Made by a program: the position numbers and the translations under genes. Below, piece after piece: positions 8,911 to 17,396 of a stretch of DNA of 64,000 nt (positions are counted from its first letter, which is position 1; each line of letters opens with the position of its first letter). The notes under the pieces are model-generated. The model had not been told where the DNA came from. It did no database searches and saw only the letters and a list, made by a program, of their open reading frames with translations. The DNA is from an uncultured Mobiluncus sp. (GTDB lineage: Bacteria > Actinomycetota > Actinomycetes > Actinomycetales > Actinomycetaceae), in the NCBI RefSeq assembly GCF_947087965.1, contig NZ_CAMUES010000006.1, forward strand, positions 100,472 through 164,471, read 5' to 3'.

Positions 8911-9315
8911 CTAAGATGCATCAATTACGACATTCGTGGCTTTGACCCGGGCGGTAGCGACCGCGCCGGGCACCAGTCCGAGTTCTTTCACCGACTCGGT
9001 GGAGATGAGGGACACCACGCGGAAAGGGCCGCATTGCAGTTCGACCTGGCTCATGACTGTGTCGGAAACGACTTTGGTGACCAGACCGCGGAAATGGTTG
9101 CGGGCTGAAATGAAACCCGTGGAATCCGCGTCACCAAAATCTTTGGCTTTGTCTTGAGCTAGTTTCGCCAGTTCAGCTCCGTCTACGACTTTGCGTCCCG
9201 CATTATCGGTTCCGGCGCTGAGATGACCGGCGTCTATCCACCGGCGTAGCGTATCATCGCTAACACCCAGTAAATTTGCTGCGTCCTTAATCCGTAACTG
9301 ATACATATTTGCCAC
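8911..9315 (-). CDS. Molybdenum-binding regulator: excisionase/MerR-type HTH plus TOBE (Mop) domain
   Basis: Residues 5-32 read YQLRIKDAANLLGVSDDTLRRWIDAGHL, a MerR/excisionase-type helix-turn-helix. Residues 68-134 form one TOBE/Mop domain with the conserved SARNHFRGLVTKV start and the ending SVKELGLVPGAVATARVKATNVVI. This short actinobacterial architecture is usually annotated as molybdenum-pterin-binding or ModE-like. It sits immediately upstream of modABC on the same strand and probably represses or tunes that operon according to molybdate. Two direct repeats (TTTTGCGGA) lie just ahead of its start and could be its own operator. The DNA target is inferred, not shown. Confidence 0.8.
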   Translation of the reverse strand: MANMYQLRIKDAANLLGVSDDTLRRWIDAGHLSAGTDNAGRKVVDGAELAKLAQDKAKDFGDADSTGFISARNHFRGLVTKVVSDTVMSQVELQCGPFRVVSLISTESVKELGLVPGAVATARVKATNVVIDAS

Positions 9316-9326
9316 CCTATCTTAAA

Positions 9327-9366
9327 TTTTGCGGACATTTTCTGATGTTAGACCAGTTTTTGCGGA
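9327..9366. promoter_or_regulatory. Direct repeat pair, possible operator of the Mop-type regulator
   Basis: TTTTGCGGA occurs at 9327-9335 and again at 9358-9366. The 31-base period is about three DNA turns, so both copies face the same side of the helix. They lie directly upstream of the regulator start. Binding by that regulator is a guess. Confidence 0.3.
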
Positions 9367-9403
9367 AAACACCCACGCGTTGCTCAGGACATCAGCGAAA
9401 GTC

Positions 9404-9682
9404 TTAGTTTGCGGGGTACTTTGCTACTAAGGCACGAAGTTTTGCCACATTTTCGCCCGCTTGCGCAATGTCTCCACCCGCGGCAAACCCGACCAGGAAA
9501 GCCGTCAGCGGTGCTCCCGGACGGGACGGCCCGTGCGCGACATCGCTGATGAGGTTCAATAGTTCCTCTTGGACGGGGGCAATAGTCCATTCCGGTAGCT
9601 TGAGTTCCTGGCTAGCGGCTTGCAGCCATGCCGCCATTTTTGCCATTTTTTCCGGATCGTCTTTGCGTTTTTCTTCTGCCAT
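9404..9682 (-). CDS. DUF6457 small protein, molybdenum-cofactor associated
   Basis: A soluble 92-residue protein. The sequence WLQAASQELKLPEWTIAPVQEELLNLISDVAHGPSRPGAPLTAFLVGFAAG matches the DUF6457 helical domain that in actinobacteria stands alone or is joined to MobA-like guanylyltransferases. The activity is unknown; the context of moaA, moeA and modABC supports a role in molybdopterin maturation. It is divergent from moaA. Confidence 0.7.
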   Translation of the reverse strand: MAEEKRKDDPEKMAKMAAWLQAASQELKLPEWTIAPVQEELLNLISDVAHGPSRPGAPLTAFLVGFAAGGDIAQAGENVAKLRALVAKYPAN

Positions 9683-9804
9683 GTCTGCTCCTCAATGAGT
9701 ATGGTCAAAAATTAAGTGAGCCGATGGGCTCACTCCTTCAGCATAACGGATAGGCTCCATCAGGCGAGGACAAACCATAAATGCCTAGTGAACTGGAATA
9801 ATAT

Positions 9805-9834
9805 TTGAGACGCGATAGAATGGCGAGATATACC
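9805..9834 (+). promoter_or_regulatory. Candidate promoter for the moaA operon
   Basis: TTGAGA (9805-9810) and TATACC (9829-9834) are separated by 18 bases and would start a transcript near 9841, giving a leader of about 17 bases before the TTG start of moaA. A perfect 8-bp hairpin (9715-9722 with 9727-9734) lies further upstream between the divergent genes. Confidence 0.4.
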
Positions 9835-9857
9835 GAGGGCTGAGGAAGTAGGTAGGT

Positions 9858-10946
9858 TTGACTGAGACGCTGACACGAGTCAATCGTGTGGGGCAGGCAG
9901 CTGGGCTCGCGTCTCCCTGGGCTTTGTCGCTGCGAGACAGCTGGGGACGAACCGCGAGAGACTTGCGCTTGTCGGTGACCGATCGTTGTGATTTACGCTG
10001 TTCGTATTGCCTGCCGCGTGAGGGCGTCAAGTGGGTGTCGCGTCAGGAGCTGTTGGATTCCTCAGAAATTTTGCGTTTGGTGGGAATCGCGATTCACCGC
10101 CTAGGGATTACTCAGGTTCGCCTGACCGGCGGGGAGCCGCTGTTGCGCCCGGATTTGCTAGAGATTGCAGCGGGGATTACCCACACGTTTGCGGCCGCGG
10201 GGCGTGACCCCCAGGTGGCTCTCACCACCAACGCCCGCAGTTTGGCACCGCTGGCTCCGGCACTGCGGGCGGCGGGAGTTCGGCGCATCAACATTTCCCT
10301 CGATACCCTCAACCCTGCCCGTTTTGCAGAAATCACCGGGCGCGATGAACTCGCCTCGGCTTTGGAGGGTATTGACGCCGCGCTCTCCGCAGGTTTCCAG
10401 CCAATGAAAATGAATACGGTCATGTTGGACCAGGTCAGTTTGCGCGAGGCTCCGGATTTGCTGCGGTTTTGCCTGGAGCGGGGTATCGAGTGGCGCGCTA
10501 TTGAATATATGCCCTTCGGCCCGCACACGGTCCGGGTTGGTTCCGCTGAGCAACTGGATTTTTCTAAACTGCGCCCGGCTTTAGAACGCGAATTTCGTTT
10601 GTCCCCGGTGCGCGAAAATATTGATATTCATGCCCCGGCAACCCGTTTTCAGGTGTTCGACTTAGCGGGCACAAAGCGCCTGGGGACGATGGGGTTGATT
10701 TCTTCGGTATCCGCGCCTTTCTGTGCAGACTGTAACCGAACCCGGCTTTCCCCGACCGGACTGGTGCGTCCCTGCCTGTTCTCTAACTTGAGCTGTGACC
10801 TGGGGGCGATGTTGCGCCGCGGTGCTAGCGATGACGAACTGGCGCAGGCTTGGGCGGCGGTAACCTGGGAAAAACCTTCCGGGCACGGCTTGGGTCAGCA
10901 GGACTTTCAATCTCCAACGATTCCAATGGCTCAGATTGGGGGGTAA
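9858..10946 (+). CDS. moaA: GTP 3',8-cyclase MoaA
   Basis: A radical-SAM enzyme that converts GTP to (8S)-3',8-cyclo-7,8-dihydroGTP, the first step of molybdenum cofactor synthesis. The first iron-sulfur cluster motif is C44-x3-C48-x2-C51, followed by LTGGEPLLR. The C-terminal cluster ligands are C289, C292 and C306. The start is TTG, the in-frame start nearest a purine-rich stretch. Length 362 is slightly above average because of a 30-residue N-terminal extension. moaD follows after two bases. All key residues are present. Confidence 0.95.
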   Translation: MTETLTRVNRVGQAAGLASPWALSLRDSWGRTARDLRLSVTDRCDLRCSYCLPREGVKWVSRQELLDSSEILRLVGIAIHRLGITQVRLTGGEPLLRPDLLEIAAGITHTFAAAGRDPQVALTTNARSLAPLAPALRAAGVRRINISLDTLNPARFAEITGRDELASALEGIDAALSAGFQPMKMNTVMLDQVSLREAPDLLRFCLERGIEWRAIEYMPFGPHTVRVGSAEQLDFSKLRPALEREFRLSPVRENIDIHAPATRFQVFDLAGTKRLGTMGLISSVSAPFCADCNRTRLSPTGLVRPCLFSNLSCDLGAMLRRGASDDELAQAWAAVTWEKPSGHGLGQQDFQSPTIPMAQIGG

Positions 10947-10948
10947 AG

Positions 10949-11233
10949 ATGCGGGATAGTGGCGATAACACGGTAGGTGTACAAGTGCGTTTTTTCGCGG
11001 CGGCCGCGGATGCGGCGGGCACCGATACGGCGACGGCACAAGTAGCGCGGGACGTGAGCGTGGCTGATGCGGCGGCTCAGGCGGGAGGAGATGGCCGCGA
11101 ATTAAATCAGGTGCTTTCCATTTCGTCATACCTGGTGGGGGGTCTGCGCGAATCGGGCCAGAAACGCCTCGCGGACCTCGACGACCTCACCGACCTCACC
11201 ATCGATGTATTACCTCCATTTGCCGGTGGCTAG
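10949..11233 (+). CDS. moaD: Molybdopterin synthase small subunit MoaD
   Basis: A ubiquitin-fold sulfur carrier of 94 residues. It carries thiocarboxylate sulfur on its C-terminal glycine to molybdopterin synthase. The diagnostic ending PPFAGG is present. I start it at the ATG two bases after moaA; a longer frame from 10850 overlaps moaA and adds 33 unlikely residues. The middle part is less conserved than usual, but the ending and gene order make the call secure. Its partners for adenylation and sulfur transfer are fused in the next gene. Confidence 0.9.
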   Translation: MRDSGDNTVGVQVRFFAAAADAAGTDTATAQVARDVSVADAAAQAGGDGRELNQVLSISSYLVGGLRESGQKRLADLDDLTDLTIDVLPPFAGG

Positions 11234-11275
11234 TTAACATCCTCGCGTAGTTTTGGAATTAATTTAGGAGCATCT

Positions 11276-12505
11276 TTGGCAACCATACTGCAAGCGGATC
11301 TGACCGATGAGCCTTTGGACCCGACTCGGTTTGAAGCGAGCTTTACCGTGCCCGAAGCCGGGTGCCAGCTCGTGTTCATCGGCCGCGTGCGCAACCACGA
11401 CCAGGGGCGTGGAGTGGAGGCTATCACCTACAGCGCTCACCCGGACGCCGCCCGTGAACTGCAACAGATTGCCGGTGAGGCCAGTACGGTTCCCGGCGTG
11501 CAGGAAATTGCGTTGCGCCATCGGGTGGGGCATCTGTCGGTCGGCGAGGTAGCTATTTTGGTCGGAGTTTCCGCCGCTCATCGGCAAGCTGCGTTTTCTA
11601 CAGTGTCTTGGCTGGTCGATGCGGTCAAGGACCGGGTTCCCATCTGGAAGAAACAGGTTTTTTCCGAGGGAGACGCCGCCTGGTCAAACCTTGACGCAGA
11701 CCTCCAAACCCGCAGCCGCTATGCCGCACATTGCGCGATTCCAGGTTTTGGAGCAACCGGTCAGGAGCGCGTCACGAGTGCAAAAGTCCTGGTGGTAGGT
11801 GCTGGCGGGTTGGGCTCGCCCATCATTGCGTACCTCGCTGCCGCCGGGGTCGGCCTGTCCACGGCGGGGGGAACCCTGGGGATTGCCGATGGCGACACGG
11901 TGAGTCTGAGCAACTTGGGACGCCAAGTCATTCACCCGTTTAACCACCAAGGTGAGCCGAAAACCGCTTCTGCTGCCGCCACTGTCCGAGCGCTGAATCC
12001 CGAGGTCAACGTCTGCGAGGAACCGGCGCTGGATGCTCAGAACGCCGCCGCGGTTATCGCCCAATACGACCTGGTGGTGGACGCCACCGACACGTTTGCC
12101 TCGAAATACCTGATTTCAGACACCTGCGCAAAGTTGGCGCGACCCCTGGTTTGGGGCTCCGCGGTCGGAGCAAACTTCGAGGTCAGCGTGTTTTCCCCGG
12201 AGGTTGGGACGTGTTTACGCACGCTCTATCCGACTCCGCCTCCGCCCGCAAGTACCCCGGACTCCACCACCGCGGGAATCCTCGGCCCCGTCTGTGGGCA
12301 AGCCGGGTCCCTGATGGCTACCGAGGTCCTGAAAATGGTCTCAGGTTGGGGCGAGCCCCTCATCGGACGCCTGGTCATTGGAGACGCCCGCATGGGCAAA
12401 TGGAACGTGGTGGATTATTCGGCGCGTGCCGCCTCATCCCAAAACCCAAACTGTTACGAAACACTGTCCGGCAAGACTGGTGAACTCAAAGGAGAACAAT
12501 CGTGA
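11276..12505 (+). CDS. MoaE-MoeB fusion: molybdopterin synthase catalytic subunit plus MoaD-adenylating enzyme
   Basis: Residues 1 to about 140 are MoaE, with the conserved VKDRVPIWKKQVF segment providing the active-site lysines (K118, K125). From about 145 to 395 the protein is a MoeB/ThiF-type E1 enzyme with the nucleotide motif GAGGLG (175-180) and VVDATD. MoaE inserts sulfur into precursor Z; MoeB adenylates the C-terminus of MoaD. Both therefore act on the same partner, encoded just upstream. The two CxxC zinc sites of MoeB each keep only the first Cys (C313, C393), with Thr in the second place, and the usual catalytic Cys position reads Ser/Thr (DSTTAG). The start is TTG behind AGGAG. 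Confidence 0.88.
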   Translation: MATILQADLTDEPLDPTRFEASFTVPEAGCQLVFIGRVRNHDQGRGVEAITYSAHPDAARELQQIAGEASTVPGVQEIALRHRVGHLSVGEVAILVGVSAAHRQAAFSTVSWLVDAVKDRVPIWKKQVFSEGDAAWSNLDADLQTRSRYAAHCAIPGFGATGQERVTSAKVLVVGAGGLGSPIIAYLAAAGVGLSTAGGTLGIADGDTVSLSNLGRQVIHPFNHQGEPKTASAAATVRALNPEVNVCEEPALDAQNAAAVIAQYDLVVDATDTFASKYLISDTCAKLARPLVWGSAVGANFEVSVFSPEVGTCLRTLYPTPPPPASTPDSTTAGILGPVCGQAGSLMATEVLKMVSGWGEPLIGRLVIGDARMGKWNVVDYSARAASSQNPNCYETLSGKTGELKGEQS

Positions 12506-13758
12506 GTGAGACAGAAACACTGCTTGATTACCAGGAATTTTTGGCCCAGCTCCTGGAGGAAATAACTCCGCTGACACCGCGGGAACTGCCGGTGGGCGAC
12601 ACTTTGGGATTGACCCTGGCTGAGCCGGTCATTTCGCGTCTGTCGGTGCCGCCCTTTACGAACTCGGCGATGGACGGATTTGCTTTCAATAGTGCGGGGC
12701 TACCGGTTGACGGTTCCGTAACGTTGCCGGTGGCGGGCGACATTCCGGCGGGCACAGAACCGAGCGCCGAATGCCAACCGGGTCAGGCGTGGCGGATTAT
12801 GACCGGCGCGAAAATGCCCTCGGGGGCGGACACCGTGGTGAAAGTGGAGGATACGAATCAACAGCCGGGTCCCGTTGAGCTGCCGGAAACGGTCACTATT
12901 CATCGTGTTCCCCGGGCCGGGGCGAATGTGCGCCAGGCCGGAGAGGACCTGCCGGCCGGCACCGAAGTTCTGGCTGCCGGCGAAGTCATGAGTCCGGGGG
13001 CGATTGCTTCGGCAATTTCAGGGGGCTACGCGACAGTTACGGCCTTCCCGCGGGTCCGGGTGGGAATTATCGCCACCGGTTCCGAGCTGGCAGGGGCGGG
13101 GGCTTTGCTGGAAGGGTCGATGATTCCAGATTCAAACTCGTCTCTGGCGGCGGCTTTGGCACGAGTGGCCCAAGCGGAGGTCAGTTTTGCGGGCCAATGC
13201 GGGGACGACGTGGCACAGTTCCGAGAAACCTTGCGCCGGGTGGCGGACATGAGCGACCTGGTCATCACTTCGGGCGGGGTTTCGGCCGGCGCTTATGAGG
13301 TGGTGAAACAGGGCGTTAGCGATTGGGGATTCCATTTCGCACGAGTTGCCCTGCAGCCGGGTAAACCTCAAGGTTACGGTTTCGTGGAGGCGAGCGGGGG
13401 GCGCCGAGTACCGGTACTGACCCTGCCGGGAAACCCGGTTTCGGTTTTCGTCTCGTGGCACCTGTTTGCACTGCCGGTACTGGCGAAGCTCGGTGGGCGT
13501 GATCCACAGCGGGTGCACGAGTGCCAGGAAGCGACCGTGGTGGAGGCATGGACCTCGCCGCGAGGCAAAGTCCAGGTAGTGCCGGTGCTCTTGACGCCGG
13601 GACAGCCAGGGCAAACCCCCACGGTGCAGCGCACCCACCCCTTGGGATCGAAGTCACACCTGGTGGCCTCGCTGCATAAAGCGAATGCCTTGATGCTGAT
13701 AGACCGAGATGTCGAATCCGTGGCGCCGTGGTCGATTGTGAAAGTCCTCGAAATCTGA
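12502..13758 (+). CDS. moeA: Molybdopterin molybdenumtransferase MoeA
   Basis: It inserts molybdate into adenylylated molybdopterin to make Moco. The sequence has the MoeA hallmarks: PPFTNSAMDGFAF, RIMTGAKMPSGADTVVKVED, the domain III segment IIATGSEL followed by DSNSSLAAAL, VITSGGVSAGAYEVVK, and the LPGNPVSVFVSW motif. Its GTG start overlaps the stop of the MoaE-MoeB gene (GTGA), so the two are translationally coupled. Length 418 is normal. It is the last gene of the rightward moa operon. Confidence 0.93.
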   Translation: MSETETLLDYQEFLAQLLEEITPLTPRELPVGDTLGLTLAEPVISRLSVPPFTNSAMDGFAFNSAGLPVDGSVTLPVAGDIPAGTEPSAECQPGQAWRIMTGAKMPSGADTVVKVEDTNQQPGPVELPETVTIHRVPRAGANVRQAGEDLPAGTEVLAAGEVMSPGAIASAISGGYATVTAFPRVRVGIIATGSELAGAGALLEGSMIPDSNSSLAAALARVAQAEVSFAGQCGDDVAQFRETLRRVADMSDLVITSGGVSAGAYEVVKQGVSDWGFHFARVALQPGKPQGYGFVEASGGRRVPVLTLPGNPVSVFVSWHLFALPVLAKLGGRDPQRVHECQEATVVEAWTSPRGKVQVVPVLLTPGQPGQTPTVQRTHPLGSKSHLVASLHKANALMLIDRDVESVAPWSIVKVLEI

Positions 13759-13787
13759 CATCAGCGCGGCTTTGAGAGTTGCCGTGG

Positions 13788-14555
13788 TTACGGCTGCTTC
13801 CGGTTTCGGCGCCAATCGTGGAGCGCCGCGATGCCGACCGCCAGGAAATACAGTGCCAGCAGGGCTGAGGCCTGCAAAATGACGGGCCACGGGGTTGGTA
13901 GCGGGTTGGCGATAGCTGAGAAGATAAACGCCACCATTGTCGCCCAGCGCCAGCCTTTTAACATGGTGCAGGCGCCGAGTACCCCCAGGAAGTTCAGCAT
14001 GACCAAAATTTCGGGAATCAGGAAAGAAATCCCGAACGCCAATACCAGGCGAATATAGAACTTGATATAGGCATCGGCCTGCAGCAGCATCGCTGAATCT
14101 GGGGGAGTGAATGAGGACAGAATCGACACGGCTCGCGGTGCGGTCCAGTCGCCGAATACCGCACCAGCGGCGAATAAAATGACTCCGGCCACGCCAAAAA
14201 TCAGCATCCAGAACCGTTCCCGGCGGCGCAGACCGGGCCAGATGAAAGCCAAAATCTGAAAAATCCACCACGGCGAAGCAATCAGCACCCCCAACCACAG
14301 GGACACGCGGATTTTCAGGTCAAAGGCCGCGCCGATGGTCTGGAAGTTTAGGTTAGCCCCGGCGACGTCTTTCATGGGGGCGGTGATGTGTTCCAGTGCG
14401 ATTTCATAGAGGAACCAGCCGCCAATCGTCGCCAAGGTGATGCCCACAAATGACCAGATGATACGTTTTCGCAGCTCAGCTAGGTGAGCAGTCACCGTCA
14501 TGACGCCTTCTGAGTTGGCATCACGATTCCGGTCAGAGGGTTTCTCAGTGGGCAC
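13788..14555 (-). CDS. tatC: Twin-arginine translocase subunit TatC
   Basis: The multispanning receptor of the Tat system, which exports folded proteins with twin-arginine signals. Six hydrophobic segments are visible, and the first cytoplasmic stretch HLAELRKRIIWS matches the conserved N-terminal recognition site. The FGISFLIPEILVML segment matches the central TatC signature. It lies 8 bases after tatA in a tatB-tatA-tatC operon set between molybdenum cofactor genes, which makes sense because many Moco enzymes leave the cell through Tat. Confidence 0.92.
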   Translation of the reverse strand: MPTEKPSDRNRDANSEGVMTVTAHLAELRKRIIWSFVGITLATIGGWFLYEIALEHITAPMKDVAGANLNFQTIGAAFDLKIRVSLWLGVLIASPWWIFQILAFIWPGLRRRERFWMLIFGVAGVILFAAGAVFGDWTAPRAVSILSSFTPPDSAMLLQADAYIKFYIRLVLAFGISFLIPEILVMLNFLGVLGACTMLKGWRWATMVAFIFSAIANPLPTPWPVILQASALLALYFLAVGIAALHDWRRNRKQP

Positions 14556-14563
14556 TTGAACTG

Positions 14564-14827
14564 TTACTTAGCGGCATCATTGCCTGGGGCCGGGTCAGTT
14601 TTAGAGGAATCGTTGGCGGAGTCATTCTTGCTCTCAATGGCTTTGCCGTCAGCCTTGGTGTCCTCGGTCAAATCGTTGAGCTCTTCTTTCAGGACTTTCG
14701 CGGATTTGCCCACGTTGCGAGCAATCTCCGGCAGTTTCGAGGCACCGAAAACCACGACCAAAATAATGATGACAGTAATCCACACCACAGGGCTTACGCT
14801 GAACAACATCACATGTGCCGGAACCAT
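14564..14827 (-). CDS. tatA: Twin-arginine translocase subunit TatA
   Basis: An 87-residue protein with one N-terminal membrane helix (about 12-28), then FGASKLPEIARNVGKSAKVLKEE, the hinge and amphipathic helix of TatA, and a charged, disordered tail. TatA oligomers form the translocation site. The FGxxKLPE pattern distinguishes it from the TatB homologue upstream. The start could also be Met6. Confidence 0.88.
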   Translation of the reverse strand: MVPAHVMLFSVSPVVWITVIIILVVVFGASKLPEIARNVGKSAKVLKEELNDLTEDTKADGKAIESKNDSANDSSKTDPAPGNDAAK

Positions 14828-14872
14828 TAATCTCTCCTCTGTATAGGGCTAAATCAACACAAGTTTATCAGT

Positions 14873-15286
14873 TTACGCGGGCTTTTCTTGACGGGGTGCG
14901 GTGGGTGGCTCGGCCGGAGGTTCGTCAGGTTTGGGCTCGGTCGAGGGGTTGGGGTTATCCGGGGTTTTTTCCGGCACCAGGCCCGGGGTGGCGGCTTTCT
15001 CGATGCTGGTGGCCTGTTCCATCCACAACTGCATTTCTTCGGCCACCGCGTCTTTAATCATCTTGCGCGGGTCGTATTCGCGCGGATCAAAGTTTTTTAA
15101 ATCTACGTTGAGGCCGGACTTGGTGAAATTCGCTTCTTCGCGCAGACGGGCGGACCACGCCCGCAGCCACTCGATCACTCCTTTGAACCACAGCAGAGCT
15201 TGGGCGGCGTGCTTCGGGCCGATGACGATGACGCCCACGACCAAAATGAGCAGCAGCTCCGAACCGCTGATCCCAAAAAATTCCAC
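14873..15286 (-). CDS. tatB: Twin-arginine translocase subunit TatB
   Basis: A membrane helix occupies residues 8-23, followed by VIGPKHAAQALLWFKGVIEWLRAW, the GPK-type hinge and amphipathic helix of TatB. The C-terminal 40 residues are rich in Pro and Glu. TatB partners TatC in recognising the twin-arginine signal. It is first in the leftward tat operon. The length of 137 fits actinobacterial TatB. Confidence 0.85.
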   Translation of the reverse strand: MEFFGISGSELLLILVVGVIVIGPKHAAQALLWFKGVIEWLRAWSARLREEANFTKSGLNVDLKNFDPREYDPRKMIKDAVAEEMQLWMEQATSIEKAATPGLVPEKTPDNPNPSTEPKPDEPPAEPPTAPRQEKPA

Positions 15287-15384
15287 CTGACAATTCTAGT
15301 AAGGGAAACGATTTCCTGCATATATTAAAAGGGTCAGTTCAGAAAACTTGCCCCGAAATGGGGACGTTCCCAGAAAGACTTGTG

Positions 15385-15867
15385 ATGGAAAATACCCTGC
15401 CCATGAACCACCTGAATGAACGCGGCGAGGCCCGAATGGTGGACGTCTCGGCGAAAAGTGAGACGTTGCGCGAAGCGCGGGCGCAAGCCACAGTCAGTGT
15501 ATCGCCTCAGGTAGCCGCCGCTTTGCGGGATAATCGTGTCCCGAAAGGAGACGCCTTGGCGGTGGCGCGCATCGCCGGGATACAGGCCGTAAAACGCACC
15601 CCGGAACTGCTCCCGCTGGCCCACCCCTTGGGAATCGACTACGTAGCCCTGGACATCACCCAGGAGGGCGATGAGGTCATTTTGCGCTCCACGGTGAAAT
15701 GCGTGGAGCGTACCGGGGTAGAGATGGAGGCCTTGACCGCGGTGACGGTGGGGGCGTTGGCGCTGGTAGACATGCTGAAAGGGGTGGACCGCCAGATTAC
15801 CTTGCGCGAGGCCTTCGTGACCTACAAATCCGGAGGTCGTTCGGGGACGTGGGAGCGGGAATCATGA
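15385..15867 (+). CDS. moaC: Cyclic pyranopterin monophosphate synthase MoaC
   Basis: It converts the MoaA product into cyclic pyranopterin monophosphate. The N-terminal motif HLNERGEARMVDVS, the segment KRTPELLPLAHPL and the ending VECVERTGVEMEAL-like stretch (here VKCVERTGVEMEALTAVTVGALALVDMLKGVD) are diagnostic. I chose the ATG at 15385, which has an AGAAAG stretch upstream; an in-frame ATG at 15358 would add nine residues. The stop overlaps the start of mogA (ATGA). Confidence 0.92.
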   Translation: MENTLPMNHLNERGEARMVDVSAKSETLREARAQATVSVSPQVAAALRDNRVPKGDALAVARIAGIQAVKRTPELLPLAHPLGIDYVALDITQEGDEVILRSTVKCVERTGVEMEALTAVTVGALALVDMLKGVDRQITLREAFVTYKSGGRSGTWERES

Positions 15868-16391
15868 GCCACGCCGAACAGTCTTTGCCGCCACAGACAC
15901 CGGCTTGTGTCATTACGGTTTCCGATTCCGTTTCTGCGGGCGTGAACTCGGATCGGTCCGGTCCGCTGGCGGTGGAATTACTGGCGGGCCTCGGATTTGC
16001 GGTGAGTGGACCGGTGGTTGTTCCGGACGGAGTTGACTCCGTTCACGAGGCCGTGTCGGCGGCGTGTCGTAGCGGGGCGCGGTTGGTCTTTACCACGGGA
16101 GGGACGGGGATTAGCCCGCGTGACCTCACTCCCGAAGCTGTTGAGGGCCTGGTGGAAGCCCGTTTGAGCGGAGTGGAGGCCGCGTTGCTGGAACGTAACC
16201 GACAGGCTACCCCCCTGGGTATGCTGTCTCGTCCCGTAGTGGGGATATCCACGCGGGCAGCGGGGGCCGCGCTAGTGGTGTGTGCCCCCGGTTCTCCGGG
16301 CGCGGTGCGTGACACAGTAGAGGTCCTCACTCCGGTGCTGGGTCATGTCCTGGCAATTTTGGACCGGGATGCTTTCACGTCAGCAGAGTGA
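15864..16391 (+). CDS. mogA: Molybdopterin adenylyltransferase MogA/MoaB family
   Basis: It adenylates molybdopterin before molybdenum insertion by MoeA. The motif LVFTTGGTGISPRDLTPEAV is the signature of the family, and APGSPGAVRD near the C-terminus matches the second binding loop. The ATG overlaps the moaC stop, which decides the start; a longer reading frame begins within moaC. The predicted protein has 175 residues. MogA and MoaB are hard to separate by eye, so the symbol is tentative. Confidence 0.85.
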   Translation: MSHAEQSLPPQTPACVITVSDSVSAGVNSDRSGPLAVELLAGLGFAVSGPVVVPDGVDSVHEAVSAACRSGARLVFTTGGTGISPRDLTPEAVEGLVEARLSGVEAALLERNRQATPLGMLSRPVVGISTRAAGAALVVCAPGSPGAVRDTVEVLTPVLGHVLAILDRDAFTSAE

Positions 16392-16493
16392 ATTTTTCAG
16401 CGAACATTCAGCCAGGTAGGAGTACAATTCTGGGTGCTTTGGTTAGTACAACCCTGGTTAAATATCGTAGATTCGTCCTAGAGCAGGAGGCAG

Positions 16494-17396
16494 TTGGCTG
16501 ACATGAAAACCACGATGAGGTTGGTTGGGGCAGCGTGTGTAGCAATGACGGCAGTGGCGCTTTCGTCATGTGCGTTAGCAGGAAAATCGGAGGCGATGCA
16601 GTCTTACGATTTTAATTCCATCAAACCCGATCCGGTTATCGCGGCGATGGTGCCGCAGGAAAATCGGGAAACGTTGCGGGTTGCTATGGAACTGCATTAT
16701 TCCCCGGCGGAATTTCTCGATGACGCCAATCAGCCGGTGGGCTATGAGGTCGACGTCTTAAAAGCTCTCGCTAAGGTAATGGGCATCAAAGAAGTGCAAT
16801 TCATCGACGAAGATTTTGACTCCATCATTCCCAAGGTAAACGAGGGCACCGATGATTTGGGCATGGCCGCTTTGACGTTGAATAAAGAGCGGCTCCGCCA
16901 GGGAAATATGGTGTCCTATGTTGAGGCAGGTTACAGCTATGCAACCCAGCGAGATAACCCGAAGGAATTTGACCCGGTCTCGCCTTGTGGATTTAGCGTG
17001 GCGGCACAGTCGGACACCACGCAGGCCGACACCTTGCAGGCGGCCAGCGATCAGTGCGTGTCAATCGGTAAGCCGTCGGTCACTATCATTACTGAGCCAG
17101 ATCAGGACAAATTGATTTCCCAGGTCGACCAGGGAAGCATTGATGCCATCATCGGGGAAACACCCATTTTGGCCTATAACCAGGCAAAATACCAGAATTT
17201 TGAGATGTTCGGGGAGTCCTTCGAGAATGCTCCGCAGGGTCCTTTCATCGCGAAAGACAATCCTGAGCTGGCCAAAGCCATTCAAGCCGGTCTGCAAAAG
17301 ATGATGGATACGGGAATGCTTGCGGATGTGCTGTCTCCCTGGGGTGAAGAGACTATAGCGTTGCACTATGCCACGCTAAACCCGCCGATTGCCTGA
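16494..17396 (+). CDS. Family-3 solute-binding lipoprotein, probable chemosensory binding protein (paralogue 1)
   Basis: The signal peptide ends in LSSC, with the lipidated Cys near residue 26, so the mature protein is tethered outside the membrane. The fold is the amino-acid-type periplasmic binding protein: LRVAMELHYSPAEFLDD then QPVGYEVDVLKALAKVMG and NEGTDDLGMAALTLNKER. It is closely related to the next gene and to the one at 20201, and all three end in a YATLNPP motif. No permease or ATPase gene is nearby; a chemoreceptor gene follows the second paralogue. The usual DIVMA segment of lobe 1 reads DLGMA here. TTG at 16494 is 3 bases after AGGAGG; an ATG at 16503 is possible. Confidence 0.8.
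   Translation: MADMKTTMRLVGAACVAMTAVALSSCALAGKSEAMQSYDFNSIKPDPVIAAMVPQENRETLRVAMELHYSPAEFLDDANQPVGYEVDVLKALAKVMGIKEVQFIDEDFDSIIPKVNEGTDDLGMAALTLNKERLRQGNMVSYVEAGYSYATQRDNPKEFDPVSPCGFSVAAQSDTTQADTLQAASDQCVSIGKPSVTIITEPDQDKLISQVDQGSIDAIIGETPILAYNQAKYQNFEMFGESFENAPQGPFIAKDNPELAKAIQAGLQKMMDTGMLADVLSPWGEETIALHYATLNPPIA

Noticed and set aside
9683..9857. Possible Moco riboswitch before moaA
   Set aside because: There is one 8-bp hairpin, but I could not fit the longer conserved Moco RNA architecture to the sequence.
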